From Coptodactyla brooksi (lineage: Eukaryota; Arthropoda; Insecta; Coleoptera; Scarabaeidae): 31,231 bases of DNA. The notes under the pieces were generated by a model. That model worked only from the letters and a program-made list of their open reading frames with translations, was not told where the DNA came from and searched no databases. The position numbers were made by a program, and so were the translations under genes. The DNA lies in the NCBI GenBank assembly GCA_033557675.1, contig JAWQRM010000092.1:1-31231 (forward strand), read 5' to 3'. Every line of letters starts with the position of its first letter. The first letter of the stretch is position 1. Shown piece after piece: positions 20,621 through 29,743 of this stretch.

Positions 20621-21190
20621 GGGCGCTGCATTAATATTCCTTTATCTTTATTTGTCACGTTATGCCGTCCCTTTTTGGCCCGAAAGAAGAAATTATCCGA
20701 CGTCGACGAAGACGTATTGTTTTACAAGCGGACTCTAACCGTTCTCGGGGTCCTTTCACGTCCCTTCCGGGCGATGACTACTTTGTGAGCTTTGAGGGGG
20801 TTCCCGCGTTTAATGAAACGTACTGAATACAGCGGACGAGAGACCGGCAACGGAGGTTTTATTACGTACATTTTAATTAAGTCATATTTCGAAACACTTT
20901 GAATACCGAATTTACCTCGCAGTACCTGCCCGGCGCGAAAGGGGTGCGCGAGGGGGTGCACGGGGGTAAGGGGCACGGACGGCATCGATTACCCAGACGT
21001 TTTTGAATTACGAGGATAGCGCCAACGGATATGCAGCGGAATTGGTGTAAGGTATGTAGATGCGGACGCGGTTCATCTCGAATCCAGATGAGGCCCATCT
21101 GCATTGCTAAAGAGCTCCGTCGGTACACTCACCCCCCAGCCACCGCTTTCCAAAATCGAGTTTCGCGTGTGTACCGCCACTTTGAATTCG
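20621..21190. promoter_or_regulatory. GC-rich island 3 in the luna intron
   Basis: CpG-rich, non-repetitive. It includes the palindrome CGACGTCG (20698-20705) and GC-rich runs around 20931-20985. Overlapping frames on both strands (20722-20985, 20877-21128 on minus; 21031-21261 on plus) have no domain signature. It sits between two blocks of the module-C array, so it interrupts that array or the array expanded on both sides of it. Confidence 0.4.
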
Positions 21191-21237
21191 CCGGAAATCT
21201 ATCCCTTGTTATAATAGTTACGCTAAACCATGACTAT

Positions 21238-22025
21238 TTAAAGTTTCAATCTGCCAGTTAGTTTGCTGTTAACATACTGAGCTTGTAGTCTCCTTTCTAA
21301 CTAGTTCTACTTATTGGTGATTTAGATTTTATATTCAAGAAGCAGAAAATGTTATGAGCTTTCTAATAAGTTGGTATAATTAAAAAACGAGTCACTGTGC
21401 CACTGGTATCCGAGTATCTGTTAATCTGCATATGACTTTCTTTTACCTTGACCCTGGTTGTACTGTATTTAGTAATCTGAAGTGGAGTAGTGCTTAAACC
21501 AAACTAAACTAAAAGACTTATACATCCTGGCGCTCTGTTTACAAGCAATTACATTTAATTTTGCCCAATACTTATAACTCGATAAGCATTGATCTTGAGT
21601 ATGTACTATCCTGACAATTTCTAACTCACAATTTTATGTAGATTCCCAAAACATATTTTGTTCTAAAATGTTGATACAAAAATTAAGGAAGTCTCCAGGC
21701 AACCCTATCTATGATACAATTTTCATACAATGCTTATTTTATGAAAATTGCATTATGACTAAATAATGACTAAACAATGACTAAAACATGACTATTTAAA
21801 GTTCCCATCTGCGAGTTAGTTAACATACTGAGCTAGTGGTCTCGTTTTTAACTAGTTTTAATTATTACTGATTTAGATTTTACATTCAAGAAGCAGAAAA
21901 TGTTATGAGCTTTTAAATAAATTGGTATAATCAAAAAACGAGTCCTTGTGCCACTGGTATCCAAGTATCTGTTAAGCTGCATACGACTTTCTCTTACCTT
22001 GACCCTGGTTGTACTGTATTTAATT
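21238..22025 (+). repeat. Module-C element array, second block
   Basis: Two units about 556 bases apart. Each starts AAGTT(T/C)C(A)ATCTGC and runs through ACATTCAAGAAGCAGAAAAT to the core module at 21397 and 21948. The first unit keeps the ACAATTTTCAT/ATGAAAATTGC hairpin near 21716-21751. The second is truncated after the core. Confidence 0.85.
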
Positions 22026-22044
22026 TTTAAAGAAGAAGAAGAAT

Positions 22045-22097
22045 GTTCTACATTCTCGACCCAATAGTCACTTGCTTGTTTCGGCTCACCTTACAGC
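22045..22097 (-). repeat. Third copy of the 28.7/29.3-kb inverted repeat sequence
   Basis: CATTCTCGACC, CTTGCTTGTTTCGGCTCACCT match the region 29264-29315 in the same order. The repeat is therefore dispersed and not private to that locus. Confidence 0.55.
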
Positions 22098-22279
22098 TTT
22101 AGCTACAGCATAACGTACTTGGAGTTTATAGGATTTTTTTCACCTAGATCTTCTCTGACTAGAGCGAATGGGCCAATGCAAAAAACGTGTGCATTGTTGG
22201 AATACGTGCGCAAGGCGATGCTCCTTCTAACAAAGAAATTTTTTTTCTTCCGCACTAATTTTAATTATAGTCTCCCCGG

Positions 22280-22545
22280 GAGTACATCCCTTGCAGATTT
22301 ATTGTGTAAGAGGCGGCGGCGGCACCGCTGCGATGGTTTTAATTTTACGGTGGGACCCGTTATGAATACTAAAATCGCGGCCCTCGGCGGAACGGCGCTG
22401 TCGTCGCGGTTAATATATTTTAAGTGTCGTAAAAATGTTGTTTCGGCCCGCTCTTACAACTTAATCACGGGTCGTAACTTTTACGGAGGTGGCCGCGGCC
22501 GCCCCCGAATTAAAACGCGGTTTAAATGAAAAGCCCCGCGTCTCT
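22280..22545. promoter_or_regulatory. GC-rich island 4 in the luna intron
   Basis: Short CpG-rich island with GGCGGCGGCGGCACCGC (22313-22329) and CGCGGCCGCCCCCG (22494-22507). A 136-codon plus frame (22119-22529) runs through it but half of it lies in AT-rich DNA and it shows no domain. I do not call it a gene. Confidence 0.4.
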
Positions 22546-22741
22546 GCCGTATTGCGTAATACGCCTGCTGTGATTCTAAATCGTAAAAAAATTGAAATTG
22601 GTAAATTTGAAAAATAAAGGTTAGACAGTTTAGAGATATCAGTTGCATCCCGAACTGCATTTTTTAAATAAAAATCCCAAGATTTATTGCACATTCTGTT
22701 ATCATTTACTTCAACTGCAAATGCAAATTATGCAAAATGCA

Positions 22742-22797
22742 AATTATTTATTTCTATAAATAATATAATATTATATTATTTACAGAAATAAATAATT
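22742..22797. repeat. 56-bp near-perfect palindrome
   Basis: The two 28-base halves (22742-22769 and 22770-22797) are reverse complements with one mismatch. The core word is TTATTTATTTCTATAAATAA. A shorter version is at 23573-23617. Confidence 0.9.
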
Positions 22798-22840
22798 GAC
22801 CAACATAACAAATGATAAATTTTAAATAACTATTAATGAT

Positions 22841-22881
22841 TAACAATTAATGATAAAGCAGTGCTTTATCATTAATTGTTA
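22841..22881. repeat. 41-bp perfect palindrome
   Basis: Two 20-base arms (22841-22860 and 22862-22881) are exact reverse complements around a single G at 22861. It sits at the inner edge of the long inverted repeat. Such palindromes are often deleted in cloning or mis-assembled, so its exactness deserves read-level support. Confidence 0.95.
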
Positions 22882-23118
22882 CACAGAATTTTCAAACTAA
22901 CATTTTTCAAGATACTTCCCAGTAGCACATGGATTAAGTTGGGTGAAATTTTATCACACAATAACAACAAAAATAAATTATTAATGATTTTTAGTTTCTT
23001 TGGCAGATATTTTTTTCATTCCTTTGGCATTTTAAAAAAAATTTCCAAAATCAATTACTCAGAATTTTCAAAAAAATTTTTTAAAGATATTTCCCAGCAG
23101 CGCATAGGTTGATTTCAG

Positions 23119-23143
23119 TTGGGTTGGGTTGGGTTTAGTTGGG
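23119..23143 (+). repeat. TTGGG short tandem repeat
   Basis: TTGGGTTGGGTTGGG, then TTTAGTTGGG. Inserted within the second 176-bp unit. The complementary CCAACCC word also recurs in the left-hand satellite. Confidence 0.85.
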
Positions 23144-23478
23144 CCGAGTGGGTTGCTTGAGCGAAATTTTATCACACAGTAACCACGAAAATAAATCATA
23201 ACGACAAATTTTTTTGGTAGACATTTTTTTAAATTCTTTTGGCATTTCGAAAGGTTTACAAAATCGATTTTCTAGAATTAAAAAAAATATTTAAAAATGC
23301 AAAATAGAGTTCAATATAAAAATCGAAGGTATTTATATCCAAGTGTACACTTTGGGATAATACTAAATATCATCAAATTAAAAGTGCATTAAAGTTAATT
23401 TGGTTAAACTTCATAATCCACAATGGACTTCATGGGCCTAAACAACGGGTATTTTGTAATTGTTAATTATAATTATAT

Positions 23479-23503
23479 ATAATAATAATAATAATAATAA
23501 TTA
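23479..23503. repeat. (AAT)n microsatellite
   Basis: About eight ATA/AAT units next to the right arm of the foldback. Confidence 0.9.
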
Positions 23504-23617
23504 ATAAGCACTGCTTTATCATTAATTGTTACCATTATTTTTAAAAATTTAACATTTTTTATGTTGGTCAATTATTTATTTCTATAAATAATATATTATT
23601 TATAGAAATAAATCAAT

Positions 23618-24022
23618 CAGTTATCAATCATTTTATAAAATATTTAATATAAATCTAAATTACATTGATGATATAAATCTTATTTCTCTAATTAGTCTGT
23701 TATTTATTATAATCTTATTTCATTTCAGATGACAATTTAAGTTTAAGTTGAAAAAAATGAAAGTTTCTACTGTTTATGATATGAATGTTTAACCTTTTCT
23801 TTCCTTGCTTCGCCTTAATCGTAGTGGGTTCGATGTATTTTGCATGTTTAACGAGCACTTGGTTTATATTATCAGTCGACATGTTTCAGCGTTTGCACTA
23901 TTTCCAAGACTGGTGTTATTTAATGTCGCTGTGTCTTATATACGGTAGGTTATTATTTTACGTCAAGAGTTTTATGGGTTGGAATATAGGGTAGGAGTTA
24001 TTGTCGACCTGGATGTTACTTG

Positions 24023-24024
<2 letters not shown>
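23618..24024. other. Intronic DNA without a supported gene
   Basis: A 69-codon plus frame at 23785-23994 is rich in F, L, Y and C, as AT-rich chance frames are. No motif or repeat copy is visible. Confidence 0.4.

Positions 24025-24054
<30 letters not shown>
24025..24054. repeat. (TA)n microsatellite
   Basis: Fifteen uninterrupted TA units. Confidence 0.95.
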
Positions 24055-24057
<3 letters not shown>

Positions 24058-25734
24058 AGAAATGTACCTCTGTACTCCGCGTAAAATACACTAAAAGTTA
24101 AAAGTCTCAATGGTACATGGAAATTCTAAAGAGCTATTTATTTGGAATCTGTCATAGAGCAGCCAAATTTTATAATTGTTACTTAAACGTTACATATCAT
24201 TGATCGCATGACCACATATATATAGAGAAGTCTATGCATGTAATAGACTGTAACAGATATGAGGGTAAGCAAGAGTAAGCTTTTAGGGTGTATTTGAAAG
24301 TATTACTTCTTTTTGAAGGGAAGCACTACAAAGTCAATTAACAAGGAACTTAAAAAAATTGTTTGGTTCTGATAGATATCGAAACTGTAATTCTAACCAT
24401 CCTTTTTACTAGAAGATAAATATCGTAAGCATAAATTTCGTACATAAATAAAAGTTTTAACAATTTGAAACACCTAAGGTACAGTTATATTTGCTGAAAA
24501 AACAGTATTCTCAAACAGTAACACTCAAGTAGAAAACAATATAAAAAGTAACAGGTTCATTCTTGATAATGTATGTAGGCCTGAATTACGATAGATATTT
24601 AAGTCCTAAGATTAAATGTCTAGTTAAGAATTAAAATATAAGCACAGTTTGTTTACTTTACTTTAGTTTGTTTACCTTGTTTTTCTTCGTCTTACGACCT
24701 TATACATTATGGATAGGCTTAACAAAAGCTGTCTACCTAAACGTACAGCTCAAAGTAAGACTTATTATACTGAATTGTGGATATGGAACCTTTAGCTTTG
24801 TAACAAGTTAACCACTGGTTACCACTTCACCAAAACGATAATAAATTGCTCGATGCGCATTTCGTCGACAAAGTCACCAGAAGCCATCAAGAGCCACCAG
24901 GAAATAAGGGCTACCAGGAAATATAAAACTTATTTCATGTTGACAATGTCGACTTTGACCAGTGATTAACTTAAGACTTATTATAGATTGAAACCTAATT
25001 CTCTGGCTTTAAGCATACAATAGAAGAATACTTCGAATAGTGTTAATTACGATTATGTTAAAGTATTGGCTAGAGAGAACAATTTCCCAAATTGACAGTT
25101 TTATGAGGTGTAGTATGTTAATAAAGACCAAAATAGTTGATCATGTAGTTTCAGATTAAGAATTTTGTAAATATGCTTAGTAATTAAAATTCCATCGCTA
25201 TATTGTGGCTATTTTCAGTATTACAGTTGATACGAAATTGCTTTGCTCTTGACCAGCGTAACATTGGGTTGGGAAATTTTTCATTAGTGAACTGAAAAAT
25301 CAATGAGTGCGATACGTAGATAAATAGGCCTTTATTGAACTAAAACAATGCACTCGAGAACTAGGACTGTAATTGCCATACTTTATTTGTAAAACATAAA
25401 TTGCACAGGTGTGAAACATAAAGGTGACACCTCTTGTTGAAATATCCCTTCTATAAATAAGTAATTGATTACTTCTTGGTACATGGAACTGGTCTACGGA
25501 TAAACAACAAAATATTGTTGTTTTCTGTGTTTGGAAACAGAGAACTTCCTATGAGTAGAGTACTAGTAATGTCAAATATTAAATTAATTTCAAAGTCAAA
25601 TATTAAAGCTATAACAGCAACTTGAGCAACTCTTTTCCACGTTTAAGTGACGCAAAAATTAAAGAAGGCATTGAAAAGCAATGAGTGATTTTTAAGGAGA
25701 AACTTAATGCAAAAGAATTTGGGAGACTTTTGGA
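24055..25734. other. AT-rich intron segment, no gene; paired forkhead-type words
   Basis: I see no coding frame and no strong repeat in this 1.7 kb. TGTTTAC occurs twice 19 bases apart (24650-24656 and 24669-24675), which matches the forkhead core. This is common by chance and is noted only as a weak signal. Confidence 0.4.
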
Positions 25735-25919
25735 TAAATTATAGGGAATGAATTACATGAATATTAATTATAGGGAATTACTACTACTGTGGCGTACTCC
25801 TCATTAAAATCTTTTAAATGGGAACTTCGGTAGAATCCTCCAGGTCGCTCCGCTACAGTGGAGATGGGTGGGGCAATTGATGTAAATAAAACCTAAAGGA
25901 TGCAACGATTTTTTTTACT
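25735..25919 (-). mobile_element. Non-LTR retrotransposon fragment with module L
   Basis: 25735-25834 repeats as 26379-26479 (words TATAGGGAATGAATT, TACTACTGT, ATTAAAATCTT, AACTTCGGTAGAA). It is followed by module L (GAATCCTCCAGG, CTACAGTGGAGATGGGTG) and the tail shared with 18546-18619. The minus strand reads RSSHLKDFNEEY, similar to RSSRLEDFNQEY at 26379 and SSHLEDWKEV at 30419, so minus is probably the sense strand. Confidence 0.65.
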
Positions 25920-26378
25920 AGAGAATCTACGGGTAAGGTAAAAGAATCTAAAAAACGCGAAAACAACTTTTAAATCCCGAAATACGCCTAGCTCAATAAA
26001 GGACACTAAATAGATAAATAACTCGTCTAAAGGTGGTAAACGGTTTAAGGATTACCGAAGTAAATGTAGATCCAATCCGGACTAGCCGTAAGGACGATGC
26101 TAACCAAATAACCCAAACGCATCCACCTCCTAATAATACACTTATACTATAATCCGCAATTAAAGTTAAAATTATATCAAGAAGAAACAAAGTCATATTT
26201 ATTTCGGATTGAACTGTCCAACTCATCTCTCACCTGTCTACATATACCCTCTGAGCAAAAAAAAAAAACAGAAGTGACCCAATACCAACTTCTACAAAAG
26301 AAAATACTAAAACCACAACCAAAAATATGTGAATAACAGTTATGAACGTAAATAATTAGGCATATGGATGCTTTATAG
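25920..26378. other. Intron segment with an unidentified, broken minus frame
   Basis: On minus one frame from about 26325 down to 25993 is nearly continuous and strongly hydrophobic, including FLLDIILTLIADYSISVLLG, broken by one TGA near 26230. It looks like two or three membrane segments. I recognise no family. It may be a decayed gene fragment or chance in AT-rich DNA. A splice-like microexon candidate overlaps the break (26234-26250). Confidence 0.2.
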
Positions 26379-26479
26379 GAAATTATAGGGAATGAATTGT
26401 ATAAATATGAACTATTGGGAATGACTACTACTGTAATGTACTCCTGATTAAAATCTTCCAAACGCGAACTTCGGTAGAA
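26379..26479 (-). mobile_element. Non-LTR retrotransposon fragment, second copy
   Basis: Close copy of 25735-25834. Module L does not follow. Instead the sequence turns into a hairpin: GCGAACTTCG (26464-26473) pairs with CGAAGTTCGC (26485-26494). A 20-base duplication, AGCTGGTAAAGTT(T)CTC, follows at 26508-26545. Confidence 0.65.
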
Positions 26480-26576
26480 GTCCGCGAAGTTCGCAAATTT
26501 TCGATAAGAGCTGGTAAAGTTTCTCCATAAGCTGGTAAAGTTCTCTCTTGTTAATAAAGCTAGCCTCGTATCCATG

Positions 26577-26640
26577 TGTGCGGCTAGTATCCGAGTATCT
26601 GTTACACCGCACCTGACTTGCTCTTACCTTGACCCTGGTT
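26577..26640 (+). repeat. Core module C, isolated copy
   Basis: GTATCCGAGTATCTGTTACA, then CTCTTACCTTGACCCTGG. It is on plus, like the seven others, and lies 4.6 kb from its nearest relative. Confidence 0.85.
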
Positions 26641-26811
26641 TCTGTGTACAATGCTGTAATATCATATAATTATCATGCGTGTAAATTTAGTTGCCTAAAT
26701 ACTAAAACTAAATGTTAATAGTATATTTAATAAATTAGAATATTTGCGTGTTCCTCCTTGCGTCATCTTACACATTATGGGTTCGTCGTTTCTTGATGCC
26801 TGATTGACGAG
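26641..26811. other. AT-rich spacer
   Basis: Nothing recognised. Confidence 0.4.
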
Positions 26812-27060
26812 TTAATCCTGAATTTCATATTCGTTCAGCGCATTTTCCACAATGTTTTTCCAAATTGCACAAATGTTGTCCTGTTCTATGACTACTTGCC
26901 CTTCTTCTAATTTCCCTTCTACCTTGCTTCTTAATTTTCATTGTATTATCCTCGTATACACTTTTACTACAACTACGGTGCACTCATTTCCTTCCAATCT
27001 TACCAGCGATAACTGCAGTAGAATCCTCCAGGCCGTTCCGCTACAGTGGAGAAGGGTGGC
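26812..27060 (-). pseudogene. Reverse transcriptase fragment of a non-LTR retrotransposon
   Basis: On minus the order is module L (27021-27059), a degenerate stretch, then VVVVKVYTRI, SKVEGKLEEGQ, and NICAIWKNIVENALNEYE, ending at TAA 26812-26814. This is the RT block that in intact insect LINEs reads like YKVYTRILENRL...EEQ.GFR...F.LR...EK..EY. The sequence stops just before the FxDVxxAFD catalytic motif, which the plus-strand copy at 30560 retains. It carries an in-frame stop after YTRIIQ and lacks the GFR motif, so it is dead. The exact clade is not resolved. Confidence 0.7.
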
Positions 27061-27200
27061 GTAATTGACAACCACTGACGTTCGTATGGGTAAATCATCA
27101 AGTAGTGTCGACTACTACCGGAACAAGGATAAGAAAGGAGGCACTAAGCATTATAAATAAAAAATTGGTTTATTAAGATCTTATACACACTGTCGATAAT
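27061..27200. other. Intron spacer
   Basis: Nothing recognised. Confidence 0.4.
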
Positions 27201-28010
27201 TCTGTCATCCTTTCCTTTTGAAGGCAACGTCGTTTTTACGTTTCCTACGTAGGATAGGCGACGTACCGGCGCCGACCGGCTTTATCGATCCGGTTTTATA
27301 GTTTAATAACCGTTTTTATTGTCGACGAGAATATGTCTTTGATGTAACAGTCGATCGGCGTATAAAATGCGAGGGGGCGAGGAAATGCGAATTTCGCCTT
27401 CGTATCGTCGACTTCCCAGGAGCGGAAGCCGCCCGATTATACAGGAAATTAGCGTCGGGACTGGATGGTAATCCGGAATCCTCGCTTTTCCAATTGTGCG
27501 CCCCTGAATCATTCCAATCCGTCCCCGTTTTCGTCGGTAATCTTGTTAGTAAAGGACGTCCATTACAAACCGCGATTTGATTTCCGTTTTTTTCCTACTT
27601 TCAAATGTCTTGGAAGCCGTTTATTGCTGTATCGGTTATGAATTAACGTCTTCTTCGCGCGAATAAATTAACGCGACCTCGCCGGAAGACGTGTCGCGTC
27701 CATAATTCAAACGGACGGAGGATTATTCGACGTTAAAATCGATCGGCATTGTTTCGGAGCACCTCCGGAGGTTTAATTACCAGCCGAAACCGAGCCAATT
27801 AATCGGGATACGTCGGCGAGACGCCCGAGGCGCGGATTTATCGTTTTTGTCCATCCCGCGTTAATGAAACATTCCGCTATCGCGGCGTCGACGGACGCCG
27901 CTGTTCTGCCGAGATTCCTGCGATAATACCGCCTCTTCCTGGCACCAGGTGATTTGTTGCCGCTGATCGAGAAGGATTGATAAGATTTGGGTGAGGATCG
28001 GGGGTTGTGG
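27201..28010. promoter_or_regulatory. GC/CpG-rich island 5, the longest in the window
   Basis: About 800 bases of balanced, CpG-rich, non-repetitive DNA between AT-rich repeats. It contains the palindrome CCTACGTAGG (27244-27253), homeodomain-like CCAATTAATCGG (27795-27806), a GC hairpin GCGGCGTC/GACGCCGC (27882-27901) and an E-box CAGGTG (27946-27951). No frame has a domain (the 69-codon minus frame 27303-27512 does not). It is the best candidate in the window for a conserved enhancer or an alternative promoter. Confidence 0.45.
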
Positions 28011-28700
28011 GGGTATTTTTAAACTGTCGAGAATTTAAATTAGCGAAACTGTCCTCGCCCGAAATCCCTCTTGACTTCGAGGAACTTTTTGAAAAAATGA
28101 TCGCGAGGTACTACGGTGATTAAATGTGATGTGTTATCTCTGGTTTCAATTCACGATTACACTAGCGTTTAAATACTACGGCTATTACTACTGCATTGGT
28201 CAGCATGTCCGTGACTGTCAATGACTAACCATATTACCGTACTGGCTGTACTACTGTCTACTACTACTTTCTACTAATAGTTGGTGTTCTACTTCTACTT
28301 ACTACTAATAGGTGGTATTTATGTACTGCGTTGGTCAGGGTCACGTTACCCTGGCCATGTGAAGAATGTGTAATATCGTCATAACAATTTGCTAATTGTT
28401 CTACTAAATCGTCCCCAATTTATAGTTGACATTACTTTCGAAATGGGATCAAAACATAACGTGTTCTGATTCCATTTAATCAATTACAAACATGACATTA
28501 CAATAGTCTTTATATTAAACAGGAATGGCCTGATTCCATTACAAAGCTGTTACGCTCCGAAGGTTGCTGTGTGGCGAATACATACCTTGGCCACATATGA
28601 ACCCTCACAAGACGTTTGTTTTTAATATATTACGATCATTGGTGGTAATTTTAATCGATATTAGTTCCATTTTTTCTTGGTGGATCACGGTTGGTGTTTG
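28011..28700. other. Intron segment with CTA-rich microsatellite-like tract
   Basis: 28230-28310 holds repeated TACTACTA and CTACTAATAG words. CAGGGTCACGTTACCCTG (28338-28355) is a short interrupted palindrome. A 75-codon plus frame at 28564-28791 has no recognisable domain. Confidence 0.4.
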
Positions 28701-28768
28701 TTTTGTGGTAGATCGAGTGCAAGGTTATACCTCGACAAACGCACATTCATTGTCATTAGTAGATTGCT

Positions 28769-28917
28769 CAGCAGCTCAGTTACTTAAATAATTAGTGTAT
28801 AAGCGGCGTTAGGTTAATAATAATTATTTAGCTTCATAGTTGATTCAGAATGAGTTCAGTAAGTAATGTAAAATTCAGTATTCGTAATGCAGTCATAGTA
28901 CAATCCCTCATCTTCGT
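28769..28917 (+). repeat. Dispersed repeat R4, copy 2
   Basis: Diverged copy of 18227-18360 that begins CAGCAGCTCAGTTACTTA and ends CAATCCCTCATCTTCG. Confidence 0.65.
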
Positions 28918-28918
28918 C

Positions 28919-28973
28919 AATAAAAGATACCTCGTCCCAAAGGACCAACACCGCAAAAAAGTAGTTTATTTCA
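28919..28973 (+). repeat. Direct repeat, copy 1 (partner 29201-29255)
   Basis: GACCAACACCGCAAAAAAGT and TTATTTCA match the copy 282 bases downstream, with seven differences in the best 43 bases. Confidence 0.85.
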
Positions 28974-29036
28974 TGGCGATCCTGCCAGTTGCTACGAAGA
29001 TCCAACAGAGGCAGTAGCAACAGCAAGGAAGTCGAG

Positions 29037-29141
29037 ATGGCGAAGACAAGAGGCAGCAACGGCGATGAGGGAACCAACCCGAGGGACAAAGGCAAGGAGG
29101 TGCCAGCGCAGACCACCACCATCTTCAGCAAGAAAGTGTAG
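29037..29141 (+). CDS. Possible 34-residue ORF in a GC-rich insert
   Basis: ATG at 29037-29039 opens a 34-codon frame ending TAG 29139-29141. The product is very hydrophilic: it starts MAKTRGSNGDEG, has a charged middle (RDKGKEV) and ends TIFSKKV. The frame is open upstream to 28965. The codons are GC-rich, unlike the AT-rich flanks. I recognise no family. It lies on plus between two direct repeats, so it may be a scrap of a mobile element's protein. The opposite strand also has frames (28856-29158, 28992-29222), so this could be a compositional effect. Confidence 0.2.
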   Translation: MAKTRGSNGDEGTNPRDKGKEVPAQTTTIFSKKV

Positions 29142-29200
29142 TGAAGTAATTGGGACATAAGGACGAGGTATTAGGTTAGACAGGGGGGTTAGGTGGTCAT

Positions 29201-29255
29201 AGTAAAAGGTAATCCGTTCCAAAAGATCAACACCACAAAAAAGTAGGTTATTTCA
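29201..29255 (+). repeat. Direct repeat, copy 2
   Basis: Partner of 28919-28973. Together they bracket the GC-rich insert. Confidence 0.85.
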
Positions 29256-29334
29256 GTTTGTTTGAACTGCATTCTCGACCTGCTTGCGACTGTGCTTGTT
29301 TATCGAGGCTTACCTTGCACTCGATCCACCACAA

Positions 29335-29704
29335 TACCATCAAAAGGGGTCTGTCACGGGTAAAAATATCATATACATCATACTTATTCTTATATTTCTA
29401 TGATTTTAGAATTTGTATTGATTAATTCATATCTGATATTAAATATGCTTATGCATTTTCTTTTATATTCAGTTTCCTGTGAGGGATGGAAGTATTATGA
29501 TCGTGCAAAATTGTTGTTTCACGCGATGCTTGCTGTTTGTGGCTCTACTTGATTTATTGAATTTCACTAAGCACACATCGCGGTTGAAACCAACCACATC
29601 GATTTAAAATTCTCTTGATTTTCCTCTAAATTTGACAATTCGCCAAGTGCAGAGGAAGGCTTTTGTAAAACTAAGTGGCGCCTTTGGTTCATATTCAATT
29701 ACCC
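29335..29704. other. AT-rich spacer
   Basis: No supported feature. Confidence 0.4.
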
Positions 29705-29743
29705 AACCCTTCTCCACTGTAGCGGAACGGCCTGGAGGATTCC
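29705..29743 (+). mobile_element. Module L, isolated copy
   Basis: CCCTTCTCCACTGTAGCGG through CCTGGAGGATTCC, a perfect mirror of 27021-27058 across the core. The flanks do not match the other copies. Plus is the presumed sense of the LINE. Confidence 0.8.

Larger units (their letters stand above)
22742..23617. mobile_element. Foldback-like element with long inverted repeats
   Basis: The sequence 22765-22881 is present again, inverted and diverged, at 23508-23610. Shared words are AACAATTAATGATAAAGCA and TTATGTTGGTCAATTATT. The roughly 600-base middle holds a tandem pair of about 176-bp units starting CAGAATTTTCAAA (22884, 23060) and ending near 23271. The second unit has an insert of TTGGG repeats (23119-23143). 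No transposase is seen. The frame at 22876-23112 is repeat translation. Confidence 0.7.
28703..29334. mobile_element. Composite element: inverted repeats enclosing R4 and a pair of direct repeats
   Basis: The left arm 28703-28745 (GTGGTAGATCGAGTGCAAGG) is the diverged reverse complement of 29291-29334 (CCTTGCACTCGATCCACCAC). Inside, from left to right: repeat R4 copy 2 (28769-28917), a direct repeat (28919-28973), a GC-richer insert with a 34-codon frame, and the second direct repeat (29201-29255). The order looks like nested insertions or one non-autonomous element. A third copy of the right end is at 22045-22097. Confidence 0.6.

Noticed and set aside
22119..22529. 136-codon plus frame
   Set aside because: It crosses an AT-rich to GC-rich boundary with no change in apparent protein character and no motif.
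23119..23143. Telomeric repeat
   Set aside because: The unit is TTGGG, not the insect TTAGG, and there are only a few copies inside a foldback element.
23785..23994. Plus frame resembling a membrane receptor fragment
   Set aside because: Short, low-complexity hydrophobic residues, no conserved motif or exon borders.
28338..28355. CAGGGTCACGTTACCCTG as an ecdysone-receptor-like inverted repeat
   Set aside because: Half-sites and spacing do not match AGGTCA-N1-TGACCT well enough.
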